This document shows positions 47,181 to 57,599 of a stretch of 64,000 nt of DNA, in pieces. The position numbers and the translations under genes are program-made. The notes beneath the pieces were generated by a model. It had not been told where the DNA came from, did not search any database, and saw only the letters and a program-made list of their open reading frames with translations. This DNA comes from Cheiracanthium punctorium (lineage: Eukaryota; Arthropoda; Arachnida; Araneae; Cheiracanthiidae), in contig JAWZYV010012340.1 of the NCBI GenBank assembly GCA_038373885.1, positions 1-64,000 of the forward strand, given 5' to 3'. Each line of letters opens with the position of its first letter. Position 1 is the first letter of the stretch.

Positions 47181-48793
47181 CAACATCTTGTTTTAGATGC
47201 CATCTCCGGCCTTCAAATGTCTAATACAAAATATAGTGCATGTATAAATTTAGATTAATCAAATTTCTATCTGAAAAGTATTGAACAAAATTTTAAATCT
47301 GGTAATTAAAGGAATACAAAATAAAAGTGAGAAAAACCTAAGATTTGGAAAAAATATTGGTTTTAAAATTATAATCCAATAATTTCAATAAATTTTATAT
47401 ATACATGAAGAGTAAAAGAATTATTATTAAAACTAGTTAGTATGTAAAACTACTATTTATTTTCCTTTGAATACTAAATAATTATTATTAATTATGTGAG
47501 GTTTCTGAAGAAAAAAAAATGTCATTGAAATATTAATTACATATTGAATTTTCCAAATAGAATTAATAATATTAGAAAAATAAAGACTTACTTTAATTAG
47601 AAATAGATATCAAAATATTAGGGAAACGAAATACTTAAAGAAAAAGTTAGGAAGGAGTTTTACCAAAAAATACTTAAATTAATTATTTTTTTAATTCAAA
47701 GTCTTAACTATTTTTAATTATTAATTATAGCAAAATAAATTACAGAAAAAATAAGTAAAGTATATAATAATCTGTTATTATTTTTTAAAATGAAATAAAA
47801 CAAAAACGACAGTAACAAAAAACTCATCTCGCAAAAGTGCTACATCGGGTACAGAACCTAAGTTTTCTGGACAGAACGCGGAAGCGCTTCCCACCAGCTG
47901 TCTACGAGGAAACTGGTTTAGGATATAAAGTAACTTGTACAAATCTTGTCACGGATTTACAGCACTGTATTCCTACTCCCTGCCTTGTTTACCGCCGTTG
48001 AAACAAGATCATTTTCCTTATTTCCTTACGCGGGTTAAATAGTTCCCTCTTTTAACTGGATTAAATAAAAAAAAAACGAGTTTTCCTAGCTTAACCGGCG
48101 ACGTCACTCATCGAATTTGGCACCGATTAAAATCATATATTAATTGTAAAAAATTCGTTAGAGTGGATTCCGAGATCCAGATGAGACACTTTTGAAAATA
48201 GAAAAGTTAGCTGTATATATAAGTGCCGCTAAGTTTTACGGTTGGTTGGTTGGGCTGGCTGCGTAAATCGTAGAAACTGCCGTTCTACATGATAAAATCG
48301 AATTAAAAATTATCTTAAAAAGCTGAGATCATTTGCAATTTTACAATTAAATACATACAATCCATATTTATACTGAGAAATTGCACACAACAGATTTTTT
48401 TTTTTTTTCCTGGGCAAAAAGATCTGCATTGTTGGAAAATGAGCTTGATGGAGAAAATCAGAAAATCCGACCACTCCCAGATTTTTTGTGATCTCGAAAA
48501 CGTTTTCAACATCGTTAGAACAATCAGTTTGCAAATTTGCCTATTTTTGCAGAAAAGTATAGAAGACAAATTTTAGAAACTTTAAAAACCTGAAATTGTT
48601 TCTATTACCCGACTTTTCAACTTTGAAATCGTTTTCAACACCGTTTAGACTAACCGATGAGGAATTTTGACCAATATACACAGATTAATATAGAGAAGAA
48701 TTTCAGCTACTTTAAAAAATCAGGAACTCCAACAATTTCCCGTTTTTGAAAATTGAAAGTCACAGAGCGCACTATGTCCAAATCAGGTCTAAT

Positions 48794-48949
48794 CAGTGGC
48801 GTAGCCAAGGGGGGAATAGGGGGGGTCACTCCCCCATGAGGAATTTTTTTCCATACAAAATGTATGTTCTTCACTCCCTTATCACACACACACGTATCCA
48901 AATATATGAGTTGCATAAGCCCCATAAAACATTTCTGGCTACGCTACTG
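48794..48949. mobile_element. hAT MITE, CAGTGGCGTAGCC family, with perfect 8-bp TSD
   Basis: Ends CAGTGGCGTAGCCAAGG and TTCTGGCTACGCTACTG. The octamer GGTCTAAT occurs on both sides (48786-48793 and 48950-48957). 156 bp. Inverse orientation of the family member at 24385-24557. Confidence 0.92.
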
Positions 48950-49366
48950 GGTCTAATAGATATCCAAACTGATCTATAGCATCTAGGACATGTAAAGGAT
49001 ATTTATATGCGGAGAAAAATATATATCTATACCCTAGCAGCAATCTTTGCTCGGGCTTTACCAGGCCTATGATCGGTGCATCGGCTATTCATCGCCTGAT
49101 CATTACTGATCATCCTTAATTTTTCGTATGTTCACCTTTTCCCGATGATCGAATGTTTACACTGAGATCTGATTGCACTGAGATCAAGATTGCGAAGGGT
49201 AAAGCGAGCAAACAGGTTTATATCGGTCTTTCTACCAAGTAGCTGAACGGCTGGATATCTCCGTTCCTTCATTAATGTGCAAAGAGCATCCTATGCACAA
49301 CATATGTTTGGTTTAAGGTTGCTGATTGGCTAAGCTATTACGCGGGAAGACAAGACAGGCGACAAA

Positions 49367-49417
49367 ATGCTGAATCATGTTGTCCTCTTCCTGCTCTTAG
49401 CTTTGTCGTGTTCTCCT
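49367..49417 (+). other. Signal-peptide-like mini exon with splice donor in element Y1
   Basis: The ATG opens 17 codons, MLNHVVLFLLLALSCSP, a charged-poor hydrophobic stretch like a secretory signal peptide. GTATGT, a near-consensus donor, follows at 49418. The identical 17 residues and donor occur in Y2 (57599-57549, minus). An inverted CCAAT (GATTGGCT, 49324) lies about 40 bp upstream. The frame also runs unspliced to 49564. I do not recognise the protein and see no matching acceptor exon. It may be a captured host first exon or chance. Confidence 0.4.
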
Positions 49418-49709
49418 GTATGTATATATCTTGTGCTAGCTAAAAGGGCACCTTGCCTTAGTCAATCTCTGTCAAAGAGGGGAATATTTTTAAAACAAAA
49501 TTTGTCAGCGACTAAAAATTCTGGAAGTTTCCTGAAAAAGTGCGAAATTAATATATATATATAAGAAATTTTCCTTTGTGTAAATTTTAAATGACATTTC
49601 ATTCAAAAACTTGCAGTTATAAAATTATATATGCATATGAAAGTACATGAATTAATTGATACAATAAAAGAAATAAACAAGCTAATATGCAAATCAACGA
49701 TATATGTGC

Positions 49710-49805
49710 CAATTTTTATCGATTGCTCAGTTTAAAAGTTTCACCAAAGGTCATAGGCTTCACATCCTAAGTTGCAAGGCGTTTGCTCTTCCGAGATGAA
49801 TATAC
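49710..49805 (+). repeat. Direct repeat within element Y, first copy
   Basis: CAATTTTTATCGATTGCTCA ... AAGTTGCAAGGCGTTTGCTC ... CCGAGATGAATATA is repeated at 50812-50907 with few changes. The two copies bracket about 1 kb of sequence starting CCCAGCTAGAAA and ending TCTAGCTGGG. Confidence 0.75.
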
Positions 49806-50055
49806 CCAGCTAGAAATGTCTTAACTTTTTTGGCAAAAAAAGTATAGATTGTGTACAATTTGTGCATAAAAAGTGGATATTTTTTAATATTTTGAAAGCA
49901 CACACTTTTTGTGCAAATTATATACAGTTTTTATGCATACTAAAAGTGATTGTCAAAAATTGTGCACAAAATGTGTATACTTTTCAAAGTATTCAAAATA
50001 TGCACTTTATATGCAAATTTTTTGCACAAGAAGTGCAAACATTTTCTAGCTGGGA
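49806..50055. mobile_element. MITE-like segment with CCCAGCTAGAAA inverted ends
   Basis: Begins CCCAGCTAGAAATGTC and ends ACATTTTCTAGCTGGG. The interior is rich in alternating TGTGCA/TTTGCAC words, producing a low-complexity frame at 49862-50116 that I do not consider a protein. A third TCTAGCTGGG lies at 50793-50804. Related sequence is at 52318-52460. Confidence 0.65.
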
Positions 50056-50059
50056 TTTA

Positions 50060-50440
50060 AGCAGTTTGAAGAGTTTTCGCAAAATCTCAAAATCTAATCC
50101 AAATTTTAAACTTTAGGGGCATAGTTTAAATTGTACGACCACCTATCGTGTCACTAAATTTTGCTTTATTCACTTAAGTCGTATGTGATGCGCCGACAAA
50201 AATTTACGCAGTTTAAAACGATTTTCAGAAAAAATCTCAAAATCTATTTTTTTTTTAATCCGACGATTATAGCTTAAGGTGAGTGATTGCCTATCATGTC
50301 AGTAAATTTCATTCCTTTCGCTTTAGTCACTTTTACTTGATGTGCGAACAAAAATTTACGCAGTTTGAAAGAATCTTCGAAAAATCTCAAAATCTATCGA
50401 GAGATTTTTAAAATATTCATTATAATGAATATTTTTAAAA
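50060..50440 (+). repeat. Tandem units of about 130-170 bp
   Basis: The phrase AAAAATTTACGCAGTTT..A then TCTCAAAATCTA, followed by TATAGCTTAAGGTGAGTGAT and CCTATCATGTCAGTAAATTT, recurs (50095-50245 and 50245-50400). The same unit recurs at 52465-52790. Confidence 0.6.
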
Positions 50441-50621
50441 CAGACAAACTTTTTTTTTACGGCCGTACACAGGTCCCAAATGCTTAAAACGGATAGAAAT
50501 CGCAAAATCTTTTTAATTTTGAGTAGTGTACAGGAAAAGTATAGTTTTATTTAATTAGAAACTTAAATATTCCAATTCGGAACTTGAAACAACAATCACT
50601 TCAAATTTTAGTCTCGCCAAT

Positions 50622-50779
50622 AACGAGTCAGACCCCCGTCTAGTGGTTAGAATGCCGGGCTACCAAACGTTAGTTCCTCAGTTCGAAAACAAGTCTCGGA
50701 AGCTTGAAAAATGAAGTTCAGATGGCAGCATTCAAAGAGAAGAGGAAGAAGTTCAAATTTGCTTTTTTTTTTTTTTTTA
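50622..50779 (+). repeat. tRNA-like SINE segment in element Y1
   Basis: CCCGTCTAGTGGTTAGAATG (A-box-like) and CAGTTCGAAAAC (B-box-like) are spaced as in a tRNA, followed by a body of about 80 bp and a T-run. The same segment in Y2 (about 55625-55775, minus) keeps TTCGAAACC, so it was present before the two Y copies separated. Confidence 0.55.
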
Positions 50780-51115
50780 CTCTTAAAAAATTTATCTAGC
50801 TGGGATATACCCCAATTTTTATCGATTGTTCAGTTTAAAATTTTATCAAAGGTCATAGGCTTCACATCCTAAGTTGCAAGGTGTTTGCTCTTCCGAGATG
50901 AATATAACCCCAATCGCATCGGCTTTACAACAGCTCTACGCCCAATTTCCCCCCCTTGCCGATGATCCAACCCTACTATTCGGGAGAGGACCTGCCCGAT
51001 CAAATTCCGAGATAAGAGCCCCCGACGCGATGAAGAACCTTGCATGGCGCGCTGCGCTTCCTCCCTGCCCGATCATCGGCATTTCAGGAACCGATGACCG
51101 TTTGCTACTAGGGTA

Positions 51116-52085
51116 GGACACATCTAAATTGCTACCTCTATAAGATATCATTAGAGGGCTTATAGTAGATATCTAATAGTCATACGATAGCAGAAATCTA
51201 TTGGAAACGTATTTATGACATCTATATGATATCCATCAGTAGACATCCTATGTAGCTAATGAAATAGTTGTCCCATAAATATTTAATTACCATCCAAAGC
51301 CACAAATCTATTAGGGTGCGTGAATGACATCCATAACACATGCATTTGTGGACGTCTTACGTAGAAGATTGGACGGCTTCTGCAGATTGGAAATGATTGG
51401 ATCAACAACCGGGCTGATCTCAATGACGTCACACTCTCAGTTACACTGCCACTGAGCACGTCAGGAGTTAAAACTTCTTCTCAAGCTTTCTAAACTTATA
51501 TTTATGCAGTTTAACCGGTTTTCACTATTATTGTATTTCTATTAATAAAAAATAAACATTATATGAATGTTTATTCACATTTTATTTTTATACATTTGAA
51601 AATCTTTGTAAAAAAATTTTAAATGTTTTTTTAAGGCTGTAAGGGTATTGCACATTTATTTATGATATTCTCATAATTTAACATACTTTTGTATGTTTGT
51701 ATACATTTTAACTCAATTTTCACTGGTTAGCATTGAAAATTTTTGATTTTTTAATATAATTACACTTCAAATTTCGCACCCGATTTGTGTGCACATTTAA
51801 AATTTAAAAAGAGGGAGGAAGCGCGCTCACAGGCCGCAACGTGACACAGCTAGTATATGCGCATGGTATGCATCAGCGATACACATTTTTCTCCACGTGT
51901 TGGATTTTGTTCGATTAAATCAATAATTATGTTCTTGAAATTATTAATTATCAATAATTATGTACTTTCGTTGTAATGAACAGCAATCCTATTTATTTGT
52001 AATCAATGATTGTTTTATTATTCAAATTCGTTTGTTTGTGTGATTATGGCAACGCTACAATAGGGCGATATGTCAAGGACAGAGT
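51116..52085. other. No supported gene
   Basis: 51120-51370 contains loosely repeated words (GACATC, ATATCTA, TAGACATCCTATG) suggesting old tandem structure. The rest is AT-rich. Confidence 0.4.
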
Positions 52086-52087
52086 GT

Positions 52088-52222
52088 GCCTTGGTGGGAG
52101 GAATTTCTAAGGGATTCTAACACGTATTCACGTTACATCTGGAGAAAACCTACCCAAACTCCAAACCGTTTGATCGACAGCGGCGATGGGTCCCGAACCC
52201 GGGACCTTCATTATCACATTAA
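52088..52222 (-). repeat. SINE fragment, central domain
   Basis: On the minus strand: GGTTCGGGACC (B-box-like), TTTGGAGTTTGGGTAGGTTT, TCTCCAGATGTAACGTGAAT, ACGTGTTAGAATCCCTTAGA. The centre is that of the SINEs at 4545, 11195, 26393 and 46314. Confidence 0.6.
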
Positions 52223-52317
52223 CTTTATCACATTAACATTATCAAATTAACTTTATTGAACAATAACTATATAGCAATCCAAATTAAGTACAGTTTTTTA
52301 AAATAAATATTATAAAA

Positions 52318-52800
52318 TTATAGCACCTACCAAGCTAGAAAAATCTGCACTTTTTTTTTTCCAAAACTTATAGACTGTACACAATTTGTACATAAAAAAT
52401 TGATATTTTTGAATTTTTTGAAAGTATACCTTTGTTGTGCAAATTATACAGTTTTTATGCACACTGAAACAAAAATTTACGCAGTTTGAAACCATTTTCA
52501 GAAAAATCTCAAAATCTAATCAAAACTTTTTTTAATCCGACGCCTATAGCTTAAGTTGAGAGATCACTATCATGTCACCAAATTTCATTTCTTTCGCTTT
52601 AGTCGTTATTACGTGATGTGCGAACAAATATTTACCCAGTTTGAAACAACTTTCGGAAAATCTCAAATATAATGAATTTTTAAAAAATTCGTCGCCTGTA
52701 GTTTAAGTTGGGTGACCACCATCATGTCACCAAATTTTATTTTATTCGCTTCTGTCAGTTTTACGTGATGTGTGAATAAAAAAAGCGTCACTGACAGAAT
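52318..52800 (+). repeat. Diverged copy of element Y internal sequence
   Basis: CAAGCTAGAAAAATCTGCAC, TTATGCACACTG and the repeated AAAATTTACGCAGTTTGAAA / TTAAGTTG / ATCATGTCACCAAATTT units mirror 49806-50440 without the Y termini. Confidence 0.6.
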
Positions 52801-54095
52801 AACAGATATATAAACATTTTTTTTTTCTTTGTACGGTCGTACTGGGGTCCCAAATGCTTGAAACGGATAGAAATCGCAATTTTTTTAATACCAAGTAGTG
52901 TACAGGATAACAAAAAATGGACAGTTTTGTTTGTTTGCCAGGAGAGAACAGCTCACGTCATCGGATATGTCGTTCAGAGGTACACCCGACCTTTCTAGAG
53001 TTTCCCCACACAAGATGGGTCCTCATCAGAAGGAGGGGTCTTGAATATTCGCGCCCCTTGTAAAGCGACTGCTGACGACGTTAAGGGGACTTTCGGAACC
53101 ACAGATTACACAACATGTACATGGTGGCCTTCAGTGGTATGTCGGAGCCGAGCCCCTAATCTTCACAATCTAAGCCAATGTCTTAATCCTTGGGCTACCA
53201 CCCCCACCCCAGTAAAACAAATAAAAGGAGCAAGAAGTTTCTATTATTAGAGGCTTTTAATGCTTCCAAAATTCAGAAGTTAAAATACTTCTGAATTTTA
53301 GTTCTGTTAGTTTCTTCTTAAGCCGACTGCTTGTGTAAAAGGAAATGACCTGTTGAAACGTGTATCCGCTATTATAGGTTTTCTCTGTGTCCACAAATCG
53401 AAGGATTTTATATCCCAAGGGCATCACAGAAAAGGACCAGTTGAGAGAAGTGCCCGTTACTATAGGCAACACAACAGCACTTTCGAGATCATTAATCTAA
53501 TTGACTTTTTTGGGTGGGTGCGTTAGAAGATAAAGTACGTATTAAAACCTGCTTCGTTATAACTGTTATGCTTATAACTTATTTGAATTAAAGCGATATC
53601 TATTTTTTTAATTCAAGCAACATAATACTGGAAAAAAAGAAAGAAGGAACAGAAAAATTCCGAACATTATATCAAAGAAGCTGTATTTAAATTTAAATTG
53701 TGTTTCTTGAAACACCAGTTTACCAAAATAATCTTTATAATAGAAATACTTTAAATTTGTAGTGCATATAGCCACTATGATACAAGCACGTACACATAAC
53801 GTGAGAAGAATTTTCTCTTCAACATTCAATCTCTCTAACAAATGATGAACGAATGACGCGAAAAAAGAGAAAGAAAGTGAAAAAAAAATCAATTAACAAC
53901 CCAACTATTCACGGATAGTATGTGGGAGCGAGAGAAAGTAACGCCACACCGTGATCCAGTATCAATAACAGAAACATGCGTATATGAGACGCGTACTATT
54001 TAAAATTAAACGGTAAAAGGAGTCTATAAGCGATAGTCACGTGAAAATTAAGTACCCAGACACCATTAAGACTCAAAGATCATTGCAACTTCGAT
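52801..54095. other. No supported gene; one possible old SINE
   Basis: At 53110-53225 the minus strand reads GGTAGCCCAAGGATTAAGAC and GGCTCGGCTCC, reminiscent of A and B boxes. I see no other evidence for it. 53608-53892 is a hydrophobic AT-rich frame with no domain. Confidence 0.35.
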
Positions 54096-54101
54096 ATCTG
54101 T

Positions 54102-54610
54102 ATTAGAGATGAGTTCGGGCTCATTTTGAAGCCTGAGCCTGCCCGAGGCCGACGACTTTTAATCCGAGCCCGCCCGAGATCGAAATTTCAGCTAAAGATA
54201 AATAAAATTCAATTACTTAATTGATAGAATACAATAAATCTTGCCAATTGTGCAAATTAAAGACAAATATAGTTGCAAAATTTTAATGCACTTTCTAATT
54301 CTTTATATACATGTTTATCAAATAATGTCCGATCTCATGACTAATTAAGCAATATAAGCCGCCGTGGCCGTTCTGAAATACCCAAAGCGCTTCATGTACC
54401 TTCTAGGCGCCCGTGCTGCTTTTAAATAAAGAAAGCTTAAGATGCTTAAGAAAATAAGTACATTTATTTTTCTCATGAATCACTTTTTAAAATCTGTTTC
54501 GAGGAGTGTGTTCAACAAAGGAGAAATTTTTCACGACCCCCGAGCCAGAACGCAATCGTGAATTACAGAGCCCGGGATCGGGCTCTGGCGGGGCCCGTCT
54601 TATCTCTAAT
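54102..54610. mobile_element. MITE with ATTAGAGAT ends and CTGT duplication
   Basis: The left end ATTAGAGATGAGTTCGGGCT and the inverted right end ATTAGAGATAAGACGGGCCC share 12 of the first 14 bases and G/C-rich inner parts. CTGT flanks both sides (54098-54101 and 54611-54614). 509 bp, non-coding. Confidence 0.75.
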
Positions 54611-54889
54611 CTGTACACATTCAATTTTAACACAAAAATCAATATCAAAATCCGCAAACTTAAACAAAAGGAAAAAGAACAAATCCATTATTGTAATATA
54701 CCCGAAAAGTTTTTTTTTTCTTTGTCCTTGTACCGGAAGCCCAGATTTTTGATCAGACCTCATCGAACTCAATCTTTCAAAAAAGTTCAGTCGTGAATTC
54801 ATTTGTGTGAAAAAACCTATTTTTTAAATCCACCCGCAGACAGCATTTGAACAGTACATGACAGTCAAAACCACGAATACTATTCAAAA

Positions 54890-54973
54890 TCTGGAATACT
54901 ACTCGAATAGTGAAACCGCCAACGCTATTCGAATAGTATTCACGATTTCTTTCCCTAGACAAGAGACCAGGGG
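54890..54973 (+). repeat. Outer flank of the Z cluster, inverted at 63537-63600
   Basis: ATTCGAATAGTATTCACGAT, then TTCTTTCCCTAGACAAGAGA and CCAGGG, is found in reverse at 63537-63600 (TCCCTGGTCTCCTGCCTAGG, then AAAGAAATCGTGAATACTAT). The whole 54.9-63.6 kb block is therefore bounded by inverted copies of one sequence. Confidence 0.8.
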
Positions 54974-56749
54974 CTCTACCACCATAGTATCGGAAAGCTT
55001 TCGCTAGCGAATATATCGAGCCTTCTCTTCTCATGACGTCAAAATCCGAGAAATATCCGATATGCCCTACTACGATCCTATCGTGATTGTTTCACTGTCG
55101 TGTTGACTATCGGAAATAATGCTGTTTCTTCCCGACACGTTGGATGAAGGCAAAAACTTACATTCCGGTATCGGGGAGTACGAGATGGATGGGTTTTTAT
55201 TGTGTGGATCGTGGAGTGTCAAGTACTTCCACAAAAGGACCCCTCTCCCTAGCATGTTGGGTCTGTCAAAAACGGGCTTCCCCCTAGCAGCAAACGGTCA
55301 TCGGTTCCTGAAATGCCGATGATCGGACAGGTGGGAAGAGCAGCGCGCGCCATGCAAGGTTCTTCATCGCGTCGGGGGCTCTTATCTCGGAATTTGCTCG
55401 CGCATGTCCTCTCCCGAATAGTAGGGTTGGATCATCGGCAAGGGGGGGGAAATTGGGCGTTGAGCTGTTGTAAAGCCGATGCGATTGGGGTTATATTCAT
55501 CTCGGAAGAGCAAACACCTTGCAACTTAGGATGTGAAGCCTATGACCTTTGATAAAATTTTAAACTGAACAATCGATAAAAATTGGGGTATATCCCAGCT
55601 AGATAAATTTTTTTAAGAGTAAAAAAAAGCAAATTTTAACTTCTTCCTCTTCTCTTTGAATGCTGCCATCTGAACTTCATTTTTCAAGCTTCCGAGACTT
55701 GGTTTCGAACTGGGGAACTAACGTTTGGTAGCCCGGCATTCTAACCACTAGACGGGGGCCTGACTCGTTATTGGCGAGACTAAAATTTGAAGTGATTGTT
55801 GTTTCAAGTTCCGAATTGGAATATTTAAGTTTCTAATTAAATAAAACTAGACTTTTCCTGTACACTACTCAAAATTAAAAAGATTTTGCGATTTCTATCC
55901 GTTTTAAGCATTTGGGACCTGCGTACGGCCGTAAAAAAAAAGTTTGTCTGTTTTAAAAATATTCATTATAATGAATATTTTAAAAATCTCTCTATAGATT
56001 TTGAGATTTTTCGAAGATTGTTTCAAACTGCGTAAATTTTTGTTCGCACATCAAGTAAAAGTGACTAAAGCGAAAGGAATGAAATTTACTGACATGATAG
56101 GCAATCACTCACCTTAAGCTATAATCGTCGGATTAAAAAAAAAATTAGATTTTGAGATTTTTTCTGAAAATCGTTTTAAACTGCGTAAATTTTTGTCGGC
56201 GCATCACATACGACTTAAGTGAATAAAGCAAAATTTAGTGACACGATAGGTGGTCGTACAATTTAAACTATGCCCCTAAAGTTTAAAATTTGGATTAGAT
56301 TTTGAGATTTTGCGAAAACTCTTCAAACTGCTTAAATCCCAGCTAGAAAATGTTTGCACTTCTTGTGCAAAAAATTTGCATATAAAGTGAATATTTTGAA
56401 TACTTTGAAAAGTATACACATTTGTGCACAATTTTTGACACATTTTAGTATGCATAAAAACTGTATATAATTTGCACAAAAAGTGTGTGCTTTCAAAATA
56501 TTAAAAAATATCCACTTTTTATGCACAAATTGTACACAATCTATACTTTTTTTGCAAAAAAAGTGAAGACATTTCTAGCTGGGTATATTCATCTCGGAAG
56601 AGCAAACGCCTTGCAACTTAGGATGTGAAGCCTATGACCTTTGGTGAAACTTTTAAACTGAGCAATCGATAAAAATTGGCACATATATCGTTGATTTGCA
56701 TACTAGCTTGTTCATTTCTTTTATTGTATATATTGTTCTTTTATTTCTT

Positions 56750-56781
56750 ACGCGCGGGTGCTCTATAGAGCACCCGCGCGT
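56750..56781. repeat. Perfect 32-bp palindrome
   Basis: ACGCGCGGGTGCTCTA is followed immediately by its reverse complement. The right half is the D-arm/anticodon part of the tRNA-like unit (TAGAGCACCCGCGCGT), so the first unit begins with an inverted fragment of itself. Confidence 0.97.
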
Positions 56782-56816
56782 TATGCGGCAGTCCTGGGTT
56801 CGATTCCCAGCTCTGG
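56766..56816 (+). tRNA. tRNA-like unit 1, 5'-truncated
   Basis: Same as units 2 and 3 from the D-arm onward, but the acceptor and first half of the D-arm are replaced by the palindrome. The B-box GGTTCGATTCC is intact. It is not expected to fold as a tRNA. Confidence 0.55.
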
Positions 56817-57015
56817 TATTTTTCGCATATTTGGTAAAAAATAAAATTAATCAGCCTATACACTCCAACTTGCCTAACTTTCCAAAAATGTATAATATCC
56901 GCGGCGTAATGGAGTTGTCGCGAATTAATTGTTTCATCTGTTCTATCTGTGGTTTGCAGAGGAAGATGATAAATGCCAACGGCTCTAATGCGAGAAATTT
57001 CATCTGGGAATCGTC

Positions 57016-57084
57016 CCAGAGTAGCTCAGAGGTAGAGCACCCGCGCGTTATGCGGCAGTCCTGGGTTCGATTCCCAGCTCTGGA
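57016..57084 (+). tRNA. tRNA-like unit 2, anticodon unclear
   Basis: The acceptor CCAGAG pairs with CTCTGG. The D-arm is GCTC-AGAGGTA-GAGC, the T-arm CTGGG-TTCGATT-CCCAG. The anticodon arm is CCGC-GCGTTAT-GCGG, with only four pairs. The loop would put C, not T, at position 33 and GTT in the anticodon position, so a functional tRNA is doubtful. Both pol III boxes are good and TTTTT follows near 57087. The A-box form (TAGCTCAG..GGTAGAGC) is a classic one. Confidence 0.6.
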
Positions 57085-57306
57085 ATTTTTCGCATAGTTG
57101 GTAAAAAATAAAATTAATCAGCCTATACACTCCAACTTGCCTAATAACTTGAAAGGTTGATGGAATCACTTTCCAAAAATGTATAATATCCGCGGCGTAA
57201 TGGAGTTGTCGCGAATTAATTGTTTCATCTGTTCTATCTGTGGTTTGCAGAGGAAGATGATAAATGCCAACGGCTCTAATGCGAGAAATTTCATCTGGGA
57301 ATCGTC

Positions 57307-57375
57307 CCAGAGTAGCTCAGAGGTAGAGCACCCGCGCGTTATGCGGCAGTCCTGGGTTCGATTCCCAGCTCTGGA
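57307..57375 (+). tRNA. tRNA-like unit 3, identical to unit 2
   Basis: Same sequence and caveats as the copy 291 bp upstream, including the T-run after the 3' end. The identity of the two suggests recent duplication. Confidence 0.6.
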
Positions 57376-57548
57376 ATTTTTCGCATAGTTGGTAAAAAAT
57401 AAAATTAATCAGCCTATACACTCCAACTTGCCTAATAACTTCCAGAATTTTTAGTCGCTGACAAATTTTGTTTTAAAAATATTCCCCTCTTTGACAGAGA
57501 TTGACTAAGGCAAGGTGCCCTTTTAGCTAGCACAAGATAGATACATAC

Positions 57549-57599
57549 AGGAGAACACGACAAAGCTAAGAGCAGGAAGAGGACAACATGATTCAGCAT
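57549..57599 (-). other. Signal-peptide-like mini exon with splice donor in element Y2
   Basis: Encodes the same 17 residues as 49367-49417 and is followed on the minus strand by GTATGT. Conservation between two Y copies is explained by common descent of the element and does not itself prove expression. Confidence 0.4.

Larger units (their letters stand above)
45545..48297 (-). repeat. Long inverted duplication, unit B (partner 9738-14098)
   Basis: It matches unit A in reverse, including both SINEs at homologous places. It lacks A's 10074-10417 segment and about 1.26 kb after AAGAATAAGGGTCTTGCGCG (47000), where the tail of a SINE is also missing, so the latter gap is a deletion in B. Only short, unrecognised frames are present. 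Confidence 0.85.
49032..51113 (+). mobile_element. Element Y, copy 1 (CCCTAGCAGCAA termini)
   Basis: Starts CCCTAGCAGCAATCTTTGCT and ends CGTTTGCTACTAGGG, a TIR of about 12 bp with one mismatch, with a TA duplication (49030-49031 and 51114-51115). The second copy at 55282-57934 is inverted. No transposase ORF is visible, so it is probably non-autonomous. It carries a signal-peptide-like mini exon, an internal MITE and a tRNA-like segment, each listed separately. Confidence 0.85.
56766..57440 (+). repeat. Tandem array of tRNA-like units in Y2
   Basis: Three units (period about 268, then 291 bp) each hold a tRNA-like sequence and a shared spacer (GCATAGTTGGTAAAAAATAA, AATCAGCCTATACACTCCAA, ATATCCGCGGCGTAATGGAG, GATGATAAATGCCAACGGCT). 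The first spacer lacks about 24 bp (AACTTGAAAGGTTGATGG region). The last unit ends mid-spacer at 57440, where Y sequence resumes. Confidence 0.92.

Noticed and set aside
49862..50116. 84-codon frame in Y1, with a similar minus-strand frame in Y2 (56276-56526)
   Set aside because: It is built from repeated TGTGCA/TTTGCA words in an inverted-repeat MITE. Conservation follows from repeat copy, and the residues are low complexity.
56696..57097. 133-codon frame through the tRNA-like array (and 57179-57388)
   Set aside because: It reads through tRNA-like sequences and their spacers. The repeated peptide reflects the tandem repeat.
56750..57440. CRISPR-like array
   Set aside because: Three repeats of about 280 bp with near-identical spacers in a eukaryotic transposon are a tandem duplication, not a CRISPR.
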